Assembly: GCA_963787895.1 (NCBI GenBank) | Contig: CAWBEX010000001.1 | Coordinates: forward strand, 564,364 to 628,363 | Direction: 5' to 3' | DNA: 64,000 nucleotides | DNA from: Anderseniella sp963787895 | GTDB taxonomy: Bacteria > Pseudomonadota > Alphaproteobacteria > Rhizobiales > Aestuariivirgaceae | Part shown: positions 18,124 to 26,037 of the stretch, piece after piece | How positions within the stretch are numbered: position 1 is the stretch's first letter | Layout of the letters: every line of letters begins with the position of its first letter | Position numbers and translations under genes: made by a program | The notes under the pieces: generated by a model | Told to the model about the DNA's origin: nothing | What the model saw: only the letters and a program-made list of their open reading frames with translations | Database searches by the model: none

Positions 18124-18893
18124 CCAGCGCAATCGACTGCGCAATGACAGTGGAGGGCGCTGGCCCGCCACTCGTTCTGGTGCACGGCATCGGCGCGGCA
18201 CGAGATGCGTGGCGCTTCATGGTGCCCGCTTTGAAGAAGCACTTCACGGTTATCAGTTATGACTTGCGCGGCCACGGCGCATCACCCATGCCAGATGGCG
18301 ATTTCGGCATCGAAGAGCTGGTCGCCGACCTTGAACGGGTACGTGAACGCTCCAGTTTCGAACAGATCAATATTGCCGGGCATTCCCTGGGTGGGCAGAT
18401 CGGACCGGCCTATGCGCGTGAACATCCTGACCGGGTGTTAAAACTTGGCCTGTTGTCCACCGCTGCATTTCGCACAGACGATGACTCGGCCAAGGTATGG
18501 GGCGTCGTGAAGGCGATGGAGCAAAAGGGCATCCCGCAGGTGCTGGAAACCCTGACCGCGCGCTGGTTCACAGATGAATTCATTGCTGCGAATCCGGACC
18601 TTGTCGAGCGCCGGTTGAAGCAGGTTATCGACACAAACCCGGACGTGTTCATGAACGTGTTCCGCATTTATGCCGGGGTGGAGATGGGGCCGTGGCTCAA
18701 CGAGATCACCGCACCATCCCTTGTGCTGACCGGTGAGAACGACGGCGGTTGCAACCCTCGCCTCAACAAGCTCATTCACGAGGCATTGCCCAACTCCCAG
18801 CTCGTCGTGCTGGCGCACGTAAAGCACTCAATCCTGGTTGAGGCCGCAGATGATGTCAGTGGTCACCTGATCAGGTTCATGGCACCAGGTTAG
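18120..18893 (+). CDS. Alpha/beta hydrolase (3-oxoadipate enol-lactonase-like)
   Basis: A 257-residue alpha/beta-hydrolase: oxyanion motif VHGIGAARDAW, YDLRGHGAS, nucleophile elbow GHSLGG (Ser89) and a late His (LAHVKHSI). The overall look is close to enol-lactone or carboxylic-ester hydrolases. The ATGA overlap with the tautomerase gene fixes the start at 18120 and shows translational coupling. Together with the upstream flavin oxidoreductase it probably handles one degradative route; the substrate is unknown. Confidence 0.87.
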   Translation: MTSAIDCAMTVEGAGPPLVLVHGIGAARDAWRFMVPALKKHFTVISYDLRGHGASPMPDGDFGIEELVADLERVRERSSFEQINIAGHSLGGQIGPAYAREHPDRVLKLGLLSTAAFRTDDDSAKVWGVVKAMEQKGIPQVLETLTARWFTDEFIAANPDLVERRLKQVIDTNPDVFMNVFRIYAGVEMGPWLNEITAPSLVLTGENDGGCNPRLNKLIHEALPNSQLVVLAHVKHSILVEAADDVSGHLIRFMAPG

Positions 18894-18931
18894 AACAGTT
18901 TCTGGCCGAGCTGCTCCACGATCTTTGCACC

Positions 18932-19192
18932 CTACCGATACCCTTTGGCTTTCAAGGCGGCTACCAGCTTGACGTAGTTGGCCGTCCCGCCCTTAGACTT
19001 CTTTGTGTTCACAGTCGCACCTGTTGCATCGTAGTAAGTCGACGTGCAGCCACTGTTCTTGCACTTCACATAAACGCTCTTGCCACTTGCATGAGTGAGT
19101 TTGCCAGACCCGGCATGAGCCGTGGTTGCGACAGCCATTGCCGCCACTGCTGCAATGGCGAGAAACGCCAGGGTTTTGCCTGAAATCATCAT
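18932..19192 (-). CDS. Small secreted protein of unknown function
   Basis: An 86-residue protein with a signal peptide (MMISGKTLAFLAIAAVAAMA..., cleavage after AHA, about residue 26). The mature part (about 60 residues) is basic, has a Cys pair (KCKNSGC), and an STYYDATGATVNTKKSKGG stretch. A GGAGAAACC ribosome site precedes the tandem ATGs at 19192 and 19189. I recognise no family. It is convergent with the hydrolase and divergent from the membrane-protein operon. Confidence 0.75.
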   Translation of the reverse strand: MMISGKTLAFLAIAAVAAMAVATTAHAGSGKLTHASGKSVYVKCKNSGCTSTYYDATGATVNTKKSKGGTANYVKLVAALKAKGYR

Positions 19193-19315
19193 GTGGTTTC
19201 TCCGTTGTAGTGCATCCATAAAGATGCACTCTCTAGTTGACCAAAAGGCAAGTCAACCTGAGGGCCAAGAGTTTTCCATGTTTTTGACAGCATCGCTTCC
19301 GCACCAACAAAAATC

Positions 19316-19344
19316 TTGTCATTGACTTTCGAATCTCATATACT
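19316..19344 (+). promoter_or_regulatory. Sigma-70-type promoter of the membrane protein/regulator/prenyltransferase operon
   Basis: TTGTCA (19316-19321) and TATACT (19339-19344) are 17 bases apart, upstream of the ATG at 19375. The -10 box overlaps the start of the operator-like repeat at 19343-19358, the position expected for repression. Confidence 0.55.
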
Positions 19345-19358
19345 TTGCATCGTAAAGT
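19343..19358 (-). promoter_or_regulatory. Operator-like repeat, copy 1
   Basis: Read on the minus strand it is ACTTTACGATGCAAAG; the plus strand (from 19342) is the imperfect palindrome ACTTTGCATCGTAAAGT. The copy at 20376-20391 differs at one of 16 positions. It begins within the -10 box and covers the likely transcription start, so a bound protein should block transcription. The winged-helix protein encoded at 19979 is the natural candidate. Confidence 0.5.
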
Positions 19359-19374
19359 TATTTGCGAGGCAAAT

Positions 19375-19995
19375 ATGCGAGACGTTGACCGCGCACTTGT
19401 GGACATCTCCAACATCAAAAGCCAGCTAGCCGCCGGCACAATGTTCCGCGGCTTCGGCCCTTCCGTCATGGCCCTTTCCGGAGTGTTGGCATTTGCTGCT
19501 GCAATGGCGCAGACCATTTGGCCGCATGCCCTGGCAACAGACCAGCACACCTATGTTGCCACATGGCTCGCCACGGCAGCCCTTGCTGCAATCCTAATCT
19601 CCTGGGAGGTCTATGCCCGCTCCCATCGCCACCATGGCGGGTTGGCCGACTCGATCGTGCTGAATGCCTTCGAGCAGTTTCTGCCATCCGGCTTTGCCGG
19701 GCTGGCACTGACAGCAATCATGTGGAAGTTCGCACCCGCGGCCTTATGGACACTACCCGGCCTCTGGCAGGTGTTTCTGGCACTCGGCATGTTTGCAGGT
19801 TCGCGCTCCCTTCCCCGGCCAGTACGTTGGGTCGCAGGCTGGTATTTTCTGAGCGGGTTCACCGTGATCATGATTGCAAGTTCGTCTGCCAGCCTCTCTC
19901 CCTGGCTGATGGGGGGCCCCTTCACCATCGGGCAATTGGCTCTCGCCGCTGTGCTTCATTTTGCTTATGGAGAATATCATGCCAACCGCAAGTGA
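19375..19995 (+). CDS. Multi-pass membrane protein of unknown function
   Basis: A 206-residue protein with a short polar N-terminus (MRDVDRALVDISNIKSQLAA), then about six hydrophobic helices. I do not recognise the family. The start at 19375 has a GAGG ribosome site. The end overlaps the winged-helix regulator start by 17 bases, so the two are translationally coupled. A membrane partner in a regulator operon may act as a sensor or anti-regulator, but that is only inference from context. Confidence 0.8.
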   Translation: MRDVDRALVDISNIKSQLAAGTMFRGFGPSVMALSGVLAFAAAMAQTIWPHALATDQHTYVATWLATAALAAILISWEVYARSHRHHGGLADSIVLNAFEQFLPSGFAGLALTAIMWKFAPAALWTLPGLWQVFLALGMFAGSRSLPRPVRWVAGWYFLSGFTVIMIASSSASLSPWLMGGPFTIGQLALAAVLHFAYGEYHANRK

Positions 19996-20347
19996 CGCCC
20001 CGTTCTCATATGGCGGACTTGATCGCGTGATCCATGAGAAGGCGCGGCTTTCCATTATGACTTCGCTGATCTCCCACCCAAAAGGTCTTGCATTCAACGA
20101 GTTGAAGAAACTGTGCGGCTTGACCGACGGGAATTTGTCACGCCATGTGCAGGTTCTGGCAGAGGCTGATCTGGTCACCATCACCAAAGGATATGAAGGC
20201 AACCGCCCGCACACCACGTGCGCACTGACAGCATTGGGCCGAGAGAGGTTTCTCGATTACTTGAATGTACTGGAAGAAGTTGTCCGCAATGCAAATGCAG
20301 CTGCGGACATTCGCAAACCCAAACCCGGCAGCTTGAAAACCGCCTGA
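19979..20347 (+). CDS. Winged-helix transcriptional regulator
   Basis: A 122-residue protein of the small winged-helix type (ArsR/MarR-like fold). IHEKARLSIMTSLISHPKGLAFNELKKLCGLTDGNLSRHVQ (shown here only as its pattern) spans the helix-turn-helix with the recognition helix at GNLSRHVQVL, and TITKGYEGNRPHTT is the wing. No metal-binding cysteine pair is seen. ATG 19979 has a TGGAGAA ribosome site inside the upstream gene. Repeats ACTTTACrATGCAAAG sit at the operon promoter and at the prenyltransferase start, suggesting autoregulation and local control of that enzyme. Confidence 0.87.
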   Translation: MPTASDAPFSYGGLDRVIHEKARLSIMTSLISHPKGLAFNELKKLCGLTDGNLSRHVQVLAEADLVTITKGYEGNRPHTTCALTALGRERFLDYLNVLEEVVRNANAAADIRKPKPGSLKTA

Positions 20348-20375
20348 TCTTCGTCTCAAAAAAATTTGAAAGGAT

Positions 20376-20391
20376 ACTTTACAATGCAAAG
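20376..20391 (+). promoter_or_regulatory. Operator-like repeat, copy 2, over the prenyltransferase start
   Basis: ACTTTACAATGCAAAG matches copy 1 (19343-19358, opposite strand) at 15 of 16 bases. It includes the ATG at 20384 and follows its ribosome site. A third, weaker copy (TACAATGCAAA) lies at 20397-20407. This could be a DNA site, or copy 2 may partly reflect the start codon region. Confidence 0.45.
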
Positions 20392-21130
20392 CAATCTACA
20401 ATGCAAAATGACAGACCCGAACCCGGGCCTTCACGTTGGCATCATAATGGATGGAAATGGCCGCTGGGGCATCGCCCGCGGTTTGACCCGCACAGACGGT
20501 CACCGCTGCGGAGTACAGGCCGTGCGCCGCGCGGTTGCGGCTGCCCCTGCGCTGGGTATCGATACCCTCACCCTGTTCGCATTCTCATCAGACAACTGGA
20601 AACGCCCGAAGGCGGAAGTCGACGGCATGATGAAACTTATCGAATTTTATACCGAGCACCAGACGACCCCGTTTGTCGCTGCCGGCATCCGGTTGACTGT
20701 CATCGGGCGGCGTGACCGGTTGCCTGCATCCACCGTCGCAGCTATCGACAAGGTTGAGAAGGCAACTGCCGGCGGCAAACTGCTCAACGTGCGCATCGCC
20801 ATAGACTATTCCGGCCGCGACAGCATTCTCACAGCCGCAAGAAATGGGGCGCGGGACGAGGCAGGTTTTGCTCAAGCCCTTGGATTTGGTTCCGGCTATC
20901 GTGATGTTGACCTTGTCATCCGCACATCAGGCGAGCAACGCCTGTCCGGCTTCCTGCTGTGGGAGTGCGCCTATGCCGAGTTGCATTTTGAAGAAAAACT
21001 GTGGCCTGACTTTACTGGCGCAGACCTGGCAAGAGCCGTTGCTGCATTCACTTCCCGCAACCGCCGTTTCGGCGGCCTGCCGGAAGTGCCGGCACCTGCC
21101 CTGCACCACCGGCAATGCGCGACGGTCTAA
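20384..21130 (+). CDS. Divergent cis-prenyltransferase (UppS family)
   Basis: A 248-residue isoprenyl transferase, which extends allylic diphosphates with isopentenyl diphosphate in cis. Motifs: IIMDGNGRW (Asp23), GHRCG, LTLFAFSSDNWKRP, DLVIRTSGEQRLSGFLLWECAYAEL. Differences from housekeeping UppS: Asp70 replaces the usual Glu of FSxENW, DYSGR replaces NYGGR, and the segment before DLVIRT is about ten residues shorter than in E. coli. It is not next to cdsA, frr or dxr as the housekeeping gene usually is. It may be a second enzyme making a different chain length. ATG 20384 follows AAGGA; ATG 20408 is the alternative. Confidence 0.87.
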   Translation: MQSNLQCKMTDPNPGLHVGIIMDGNGRWGIARGLTRTDGHRCGVQAVRRAVAAAPALGIDTLTLFAFSSDNWKRPKAEVDGMMKLIEFYTEHQTTPFVAAGIRLTVIGRRDRLPASTVAAIDKVEKATAGGKLLNVRIAIDYSGRDSILTAARNGARDEAGFAQALGFGSGYRDVDLVIRTSGEQRLSGFLLWECAYAELHFEEKLWPDFTGADLARAVAAFTSRNRRFGGLPEVPAPALHHRQCATV

Positions 21131-21284
21131 AAAACAATGATCGATACAGGTGTGCAGGCCATTCATGGTGGTGGGGATGCCTGCTACCACGTCGCCTGCT
21201 GACTCAATGCGGAAACTTCGCACGCAAGCGGAAAAGTGCTTGGTGCACCATCGAATCTCGCGCGTCAGGTGCTATATAACCTGC

Positions 21285-23588
21285 ATGAGTTCGCCCTCCA
21301 TAACCGCGCGTGCGGCTGCCAATGCCGCGCCGCCCTACCTGCGCCAGTTGAACCCGGAGCAGCGCGCCGCCGTGGAATCACTCGACGGGCCCTTGCTGGT
21401 GCTGGCAGGCGCAGGCACCGGCAAGACCCGGGTACTGACTACACGGCTTGCCCATCTGCTCAACATGCGCAAGGCATGGCCCGGCGAAATCCTCGCTGTA
21501 ACCTTCACCAACAAGGCAGCGCGTGAAATGAAGCACCGCATCGGCGGTCTCATCGGCGGCATGGTCGAGGGCATGACATGGCTGGGCACGTTTCACTCCA
21601 TTGGCGTGAAGATCCTGCGCCGCCACGCCGAACTGGCAGGCCTCAAGTCCGACTTCTCAATCCTCGACACTGATGACCAGATCCGCCTGCTGAAACAACT
21701 CATCCAGGCCCGCGATATTGACGAAAAGCGCTGGCCTGCCCGCCAGCTTGCCGCCCACATTGACGGCTGGAAGAACCGCGGCCTCATCCCCTCGAAAGTA
21801 CCGGCAGGCGAAGGCGCAGCTTATGGCAACGGAGTTGGCGCAAAAATCTATGCCGAGTATCAGGCGCGCCTGAAAGTCTTGAACGCGGTCGATTTTGGCG
21901 ACCTGCTGCTGGAGACCTTGCGCCTGTTCCAGGAAAACCCCGAAGTGCTGGCCGAATACCAGAAGCGCTTCAAATACATGCTGGTCGACGAATATCAGGA
22001 CACCAACGTGGCGCAATATCTCTGGCTGCGTCTGCTGGCGCAAGGCCATAGAAACATCTGCTGCGTCGGCGATGACGACCAGTCGATCTATGGCTGGCGC
22101 GGCGCCGAGGTCGACAACATCCTGCGTTTCGAAAAGGATTTTCCGGGCAGCAAGGTCGTTCGCCTTGAAAGCAACTACCGCTCCACGCCGCACATTCTGG
22201 GCGCAGCATCCGGGCTGATTACCCACAATGAAGGCCGCCTTGGCAAAACCTTGCGCACCGACCAGAACGACGGCGAAAAGGTCATTGTGCGCGGCCACTG
22301 GGACGGCGACGAGGAAGCCCGCGCCATTGGCGAGGACATTGAGCAGGTGCAGCGTGCCGGCACCTCGCTGGAGGAAGTCGCCATCCTCGTGCGTGCCTCG
22401 TTCCAGATGCGCGCCTTTGAAGACCGCTTCATCACCCTGGGGCTGCCCTATCGCGTAGTTGGCGGCCCGCGCTTTTATGAACGCGCCGAGGTCCGAGACG
22501 CCCTCGCCTACCTGAAAGTCACCATGTCGCCCGACAATGACCTGGCCCTGGAGCGCATCATTAACACGCCCAAGCGCGGCATCGGCGACAACTCGGTGCA
22601 GAAAATCCATGCCGTGGCCCGCGCCTCAGGCATTTCGCTGTACCGTGCCGCACAGGACATCGTCACCACCGAAGAGCTGCCCGCCAAGGCGCGCAAGTCG
22701 CTCACCGACCTTCTGGCCCAGTTTGCCCGCTGGCGCGCGCAGGTCTCGTCCATGTCGCACACCGAGGTAGCCGAAATCATTCTGGACGAGTCCGGCTACA
22801 CGGAAATGCACCAGCTGGACAAGGATCCGAAAGCCCCGTCGCGGTTGGAAAACCTGAAAGAGCTTGTGCGCTCGATGAACGAGTTCGAAACCATGGAAGG
22901 CTTTCTCGAACACATCGCGCTGGTCATGGATGTCGAGCAGGCTGGCGAGCATGAAGCCAAGGCCTCGATCATGACGCTGCACGCCGCCAAGGGGCTGGAG
23001 TTTGACGTGGTGTTCCTGCCCGGCTGGGAGGAAGGCCTGTTCCCGCATCAACGCTCACTGGACGAAAGCGGCAAGGCCGGACTGGAGGAAGAGCGCCGCC
23101 TGGCGTACGTGGGCATCACCCGTGCACGCAAGCGCGCCACCATCTCCTTTGCCCAGAACCGCCGCGTCCACGCCATGTGGCAGACCGCCCTGCCCTCGCG
23201 CTTTGTCGATGAACTGCCCGCCGAACACGTCGAGGTTGACACCATGTCGTCGTCCTATGGCGGTTACAATCTGGGCGGCGCCGACAGCTTTGGCGGGTCG
23301 CGCTTTGACGATGTGAAACCGTTCAATTCCGGCTACGACACGCCCGGCTGGAAGCGCGCCCAGCAGCGCCACGCGACCGGTGACGCCATGCGTTCAACGC
23401 CGCGCATTGTTGAAGGCTCCCTGACCGCATCGGATGCAGGCGACACATCGTTCCAGACAGGCGACCGCATCCGGCACCAGAAATTCGGCCCCGGCACGGT
23501 GACCCACGTTGACGGCAACAAACTGTCGATCAGCTTCGACACCGCAGGGGATAAACGCGTGTTGGATAGTTTTGTAACGAGGGGGTGA
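21285..23588 (+). CDS. UvrD/PcrA-type DNA helicase
   Basis: A 767-residue superfamily 1A helicase that unwinds DNA 3' to 5' in repair and replication restart. Motifs: QxxA region LNPEQRAAV, Walker A AGAGTGKT (41-48), motif Ia TFTNKAAREMKHR, motif II VDEYQDTN, motif III GDDDQSIYGWRGA, motif IV LESNYRS, motif V TLHAAKGLEFD and motif VI YVGITRARKR. The C-terminal 60 residues form the small PcrA/UvrD tail (GDRIRHQKFGPGTV). The start ATG 21285 matches the family; longer versions add unrelated sequence. Confidence 0.95.
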   Translation: MSSPSITARAAANAAPPYLRQLNPEQRAAVESLDGPLLVLAGAGTGKTRVLTTRLAHLLNMRKAWPGEILAVTFTNKAAREMKHRIGGLIGGMVEGMTWLGTFHSIGVKILRRHAELAGLKSDFSILDTDDQIRLLKQLIQARDIDEKRWPARQLAAHIDGWKNRGLIPSKVPAGEGAAYGNGVGAKIYAEYQARLKVLNAVDFGDLLLETLRLFQENPEVLAEYQKRFKYMLVDEYQDTNVAQYLWLRLLAQGHRNICCVGDDDQSIYGWRGAEVDNILRFEKDFPGSKVVRLESNYRSTPHILGAASGLITHNEGRLGKTLRTDQNDGEKVIVRGHWDGDEEARAIGEDIEQVQRAGTSLEEVAILVRASFQMRAFEDRFITLGLPYRVVGGPRFYERAEVRDALAYLKVTMSPDNDLALERIINTPKRGIGDNSVQKIHAVARASGISLYRAAQDIVTTEELPAKARKSLTDLLAQFARWRAQVSSMSHTEVAEIILDESGYTEMHQLDKDPKAPSRLENLKELVRSMNEFETMEGFLEHIALVMDVEQAGEHEAKASIMTLHAAKGLEFDVVFLPGWEEGLFPHQRSLDESGKAGLEEERRLAYVGITRARKRATISFAQNRRVHAMWQTALPSRFVDELPAEHVEVDTMSSSYGGYNLGGADSFGGSRFDDVKPFNSGYDTPGWKRAQQRHATGDAMRSTPRIVEGSLTASDAGDTSFQTGDRIRHQKFGPGTVTHVDGNKLSISFDTAGDKRVLDSFVTRG

Positions 23589-23593
23589 GTACT

Positions 23594-24502
23594 TTACACC
23601 TCTTTAAGTTCAGAGATGTCTTCGCCGTCCAACACCACAAACTCACGAGGCCAACCCATCCATTTCTGCTGCAACTGTGTACTTGCAAGCGGATTGTGGA
23701 AATACACCAGCCCCTCTGCGCTGTGGGTGAAGTTCCCGATGAGATCAGTACACCAGATCAAACCAGCGATCTGCGAAAAGTGTGGATGTTGAAATGCAGT
23801 GCGAGGTACGGCCGACTTGCCAACACGGTCAATTTTTTCGCTGAAATGAAATCCGCCATCTACAACCTCCATGGTCTCGCGATCAAACGTAATATATTCA
23901 TCGCCTAGCGGAAACAGCACAGACGCGGGCAGTGGCAGCCGACCAGTCCGGCACCGTAGACCCAACCTACACCCAGAAACAGCAATTATTTTAACGTCCT
24001 CATCACTTACCAAACCGTCTTTAGTGTACCTCTCGAATGCATCTCGCTTTGAAGTAATTGCTCCAGATACTCGCAACTGAAGTTGCCGCTTCGGCACTGT
24101 CTCAGCCTTTCCACCTTGGCTGAGGGGAACGATTTTTGGCACTCTATCGGGATTTGAAAGCGCCCCTTCATCAGGGGCTACAGCCTCAATCCAGATAACC
24201 TTGTCTTTGTCCAGGACACAGATGTCCGGGCCATACCCTTCCTTGCCGCCGGGATGTTTATCTCTCGGCAGCAGTTTCTTACCTGCGCTAAGCAAATTGA
24301 CAGCAAGATACATCTCCCAATAACGCCCATCTGGATCTCGAGCGAAGTACTCCTTGAACCGCGCGTCTGCGTACGGTTGATACTGCTTCCACATTTCGTC
24401 CAAAGCACACACGATCTCACGCGCAATAGGAACATTCGAGTCGCGCATGTTCTGGTACCCCTGATCTGCATCCGCGCTGTGAATGTCGAATAACGTGCTC
24501 AC
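23594..24502 (-). CDS. Orphan protein with PD-(D/E)xK nuclease-like motifs
   Basis: A 302-residue protein I cannot name. YWEMYLAVNLLSAGKKL (Glu63), then YGPDICVLD (Asp93), then VIWIEAVAP (Glu106) follow the E...PD...ExK spacing of restriction-endonuclease-like folds, though the usual Lys is replaced by Val108. The rest is mixed and soluble. The base composition is visibly more AT-rich than neighbours and no homologous neighbour is present, suggesting transfer. The GTG start (24502) overlaps by 4 bases the stop of a decayed PIN-toxin gene, so it was probably the last gene of a lost accessory operon. ATG 24448 is an alternative start. Confidence 0.7.
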   Translation of the reverse strand: MSTLFDIHSADADQGYQNMRDSNVPIAREIVCALDEMWKQYQPYADARFKEYFARDPDGRYWEMYLAVNLLSAGKKLLPRDKHPGGKEGYGPDICVLDKDKVIWIEAVAPDEGALSNPDRVPKIVPLSQGGKAETVPKRQLQLRVSGAITSKRDAFERYTKDGLVSDEDVKIIAVSGCRLGLRCRTGRLPLPASVLFPLGDEYITFDRETMEVVDGGFHFSEKIDRVGKSAVPRTAFQHPHFSQIAGLIWCTDLIGNFTHSAEGLVYFHNPLASTQLQQKWMGWPREFVVLDGEDISELKEV

Positions 24503-24612
24503 CCCACAACCCTCAACCCCAGCGGTTCCATCACATCGAAGTCCCGGTCAGCGTGTAACAGCGCCACGACAGTCTCGATGCATCAAGTGGCAATCAGCAC
24601 GTCCACCCATCC
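24499..24612 (-). pseudogene. Decayed C-terminus of a PIN-domain (VapC-like) toxin
   Basis: Read on the minus strand, 24612-24499 gives WVDVLIAT, a TGA stop, then CIETVVALLHADRDF and MEPLGLRVV before a second TGA. This is the typical end of a VapC PIN ribonuclease (DxxIAA...LLHxDRDFD). The internal stop and absence of the N-terminal half and of an antitoxin mark it as a remnant. Its stop overlaps the GTG of the next gene (GTGA). Confidence 0.55.
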
Positions 24613-24647
24613 TCACCCCAACGCAAACTCGGGCCCAATAGCCGCCG

Positions 24648-25325
24648 TCAATTTGCCCGGACACAACAGTAGATGCCAGCTCTCACAAGCTGCCACCCCC
24701 TACTCCACCTTGGGAAACTCAAACTCCGGTGCCGGTTCCAGCACCTGAATGCAAGGCTTTCAGCGCCGCCACCGTACGAGCGGGTTTCCGTCTTGGTGAT
24801 CCAGCCTGTTGCGGCGTTCACCCAGTACTTGTGATAGACCTTGGCGCCCTGCATCAGTGACGAGACGTATTCACCCTCAACGACTTCATGCGCCGCGTCA
24901 TCCAGCGTCTCTTGCCCGCAAATGGTACTGGCCGCGCTCGCTGAATCCTCCGCCAGCTTGGCTTTGGTTGCCGCCGGGTCACTGGCGGCATCCAGTTCAC
25001 GGCCGAACTTCCAGCTCTTGCCGCCATCGGTCGAGGTGTACATCTTGCGGTTCCGGAACAGCACCCACATGTCGCCCATGTTCTTCAGCGGCTGCATCAG
25101 TCCGTCGCCAGTACCCGGCCCCGTGGAGTAGAAGTAATTCTCGGTGGTGTTGCCCGCATAGGTCTGCGTGACATGAATACGCACCGGCTCCTTGGACGCA
25201 TTGCCGCCCACCAGCAGTTCCCTGAACCGCTCCAGGCATGCCGCATCATCGGCGTGTGCTGTGCCAGCCATAGCCGAACACAAAACAGCACCCGTACCAA
25301 GAACACTGACAACAAAGGTCTTCAT
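24648..25325 (-). CDS. Secreted protein of unknown function with C-terminal frameshift
   Basis: A 225-codon frame with a signal peptide (MKTFVVSVLGTGAVLCSAMA..., cleavage after AHA). The mature part is beta-rich (MYTSTDGGKSWKFGRELDAA, VYHKYWVNAATGWITKTETR). The last about 35 residues look out of frame. One extra A in the AAA run (plus-strand TTT, 24758-24760) would give KPCIQVLEPAPEFEFPKVE and a stop at 24700, a 208-residue protein with a more natural end. So the original end was probably 24700. It lies next to another secreted-protein gene; no family recognised. Confidence 0.7.
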   Translation of the reverse strand: MKTFVVSVLGTGAVLCSAMAGTAHADDAACLERFRELLVGGNASKEPVRIHVTQTYAGNTTENYFYSTGPGTGDGLMQPLKNMGDMWVLFRNRKMYTSTDGGKSWKFGRELDAASDPAATKAKLAEDSASAASTICGQETLDDAAHEVVEGEYVSSLMQGAKVYHKYWVNAATGWITKTETRSYGGGAESLAFRCWNRHRSLSFPRWSRGWQLVRAGIYCCVRAN

Positions 25326-25400
25326 CTGGAGAGCCTTCCCTGCTTGCCGTTTTAAACCTTGATGTTGCCAGTCAAGCGCAGCAATGGAAAGATGAGACAA

Positions 25401-25799
25401 TCAATCATCCCGCGTTGCCTTGATCACGGCTGCGGCTGTTGCCTGTTGCAGCTCGAGATAATCGGCATACTGCTCCTTCGACAAGATCCGCTTCATCTGC
25501 TTCTTCTCCCACGCCTCAACAGACTGGAGTTCGTTGGACGCAGCGCGCAACTTGTCAAAATCGGGCTTGGCTTTGGGGTCAATGCTGTATTTGGTGAACA
25601 CCTTCATGATCGCCACTTCAGACTTGTCCAGCACCTGTTTCACAGCGGGCAGTTGCTTGCTGGAGAAACTCAGTTTGGACAAAACATGCGGATCATAGAT
25701 CGTGCCGTCCGTACCACCGGCAAATGCAGCCGTGGCCAGGCTGGCGCCAATGAGGCCTGCGGCAATATTCGCGAACACATACTTCTTTACTGCCTTCAC
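25401..25799 (-). CDS. Secreted helical protein of unknown function
   Basis: A 132-residue protein. The GTG start (25799) has an excellent ribosome site (AGGGAGA) and gives a signal peptide (VKAVKKYVFANIAAGLIGAS, cleavage after AFA). The mature part is alpha-helical and charged (KQLPAVKQVLDKSEVAIMKVF, AWEKKQMKRILSKEQYADYLEL), resembling the general shape of small periplasmic LTXXQ/Spy-like helical proteins, though I cannot confirm that family. It may be co-transcribed with the downstream secreted-protein gene at 25325. Confidence 0.72.
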   Translation of the reverse strand: MKAVKKYVFANIAAGLIGASLATAAFAGGTDGTIYDPHVLSKLSFSSKQLPAVKQVLDKSEVAIMKVFTKYSIDPKAKPDFDKLRAASNELQSVEAWEKKQMKRILSKEQYADYLELQQATAAAVIKATRDD

Positions 25800-26037
25800 A
25801 GCTATCTCCCTGCTGTTTGTCTTATGCCCCAATACGGCTGATTCCTGCCAGTTGTTCAAGGCGATTTGGCGGCAAGTTCACCAAAACCATAAATCGGTGG
25901 TCAAATGCCGCGAGGTTACCGGCATTTCGCGGGCAGCTTGTGCAAACATTGCTCGACCCGGAAGCCGCTTGAGGCTAAACCGGACCCAGGTTGCCCATGC
26001 CGGGCATTCCGGACAACAGCAACCTCCCGGATCTTGA

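Noticed and set aside
19322..19344. TTGACT as -35 for TATACT
   Set aside because: Only 11 bases separate them; TTGTCA at 19316 has the correct 17-base spacing.
24613..24699. An antitoxin (vapB) upstream of the PIN remnant
   Set aside because: No open frame or antitoxin-like sequence between the remnant and the next gene.
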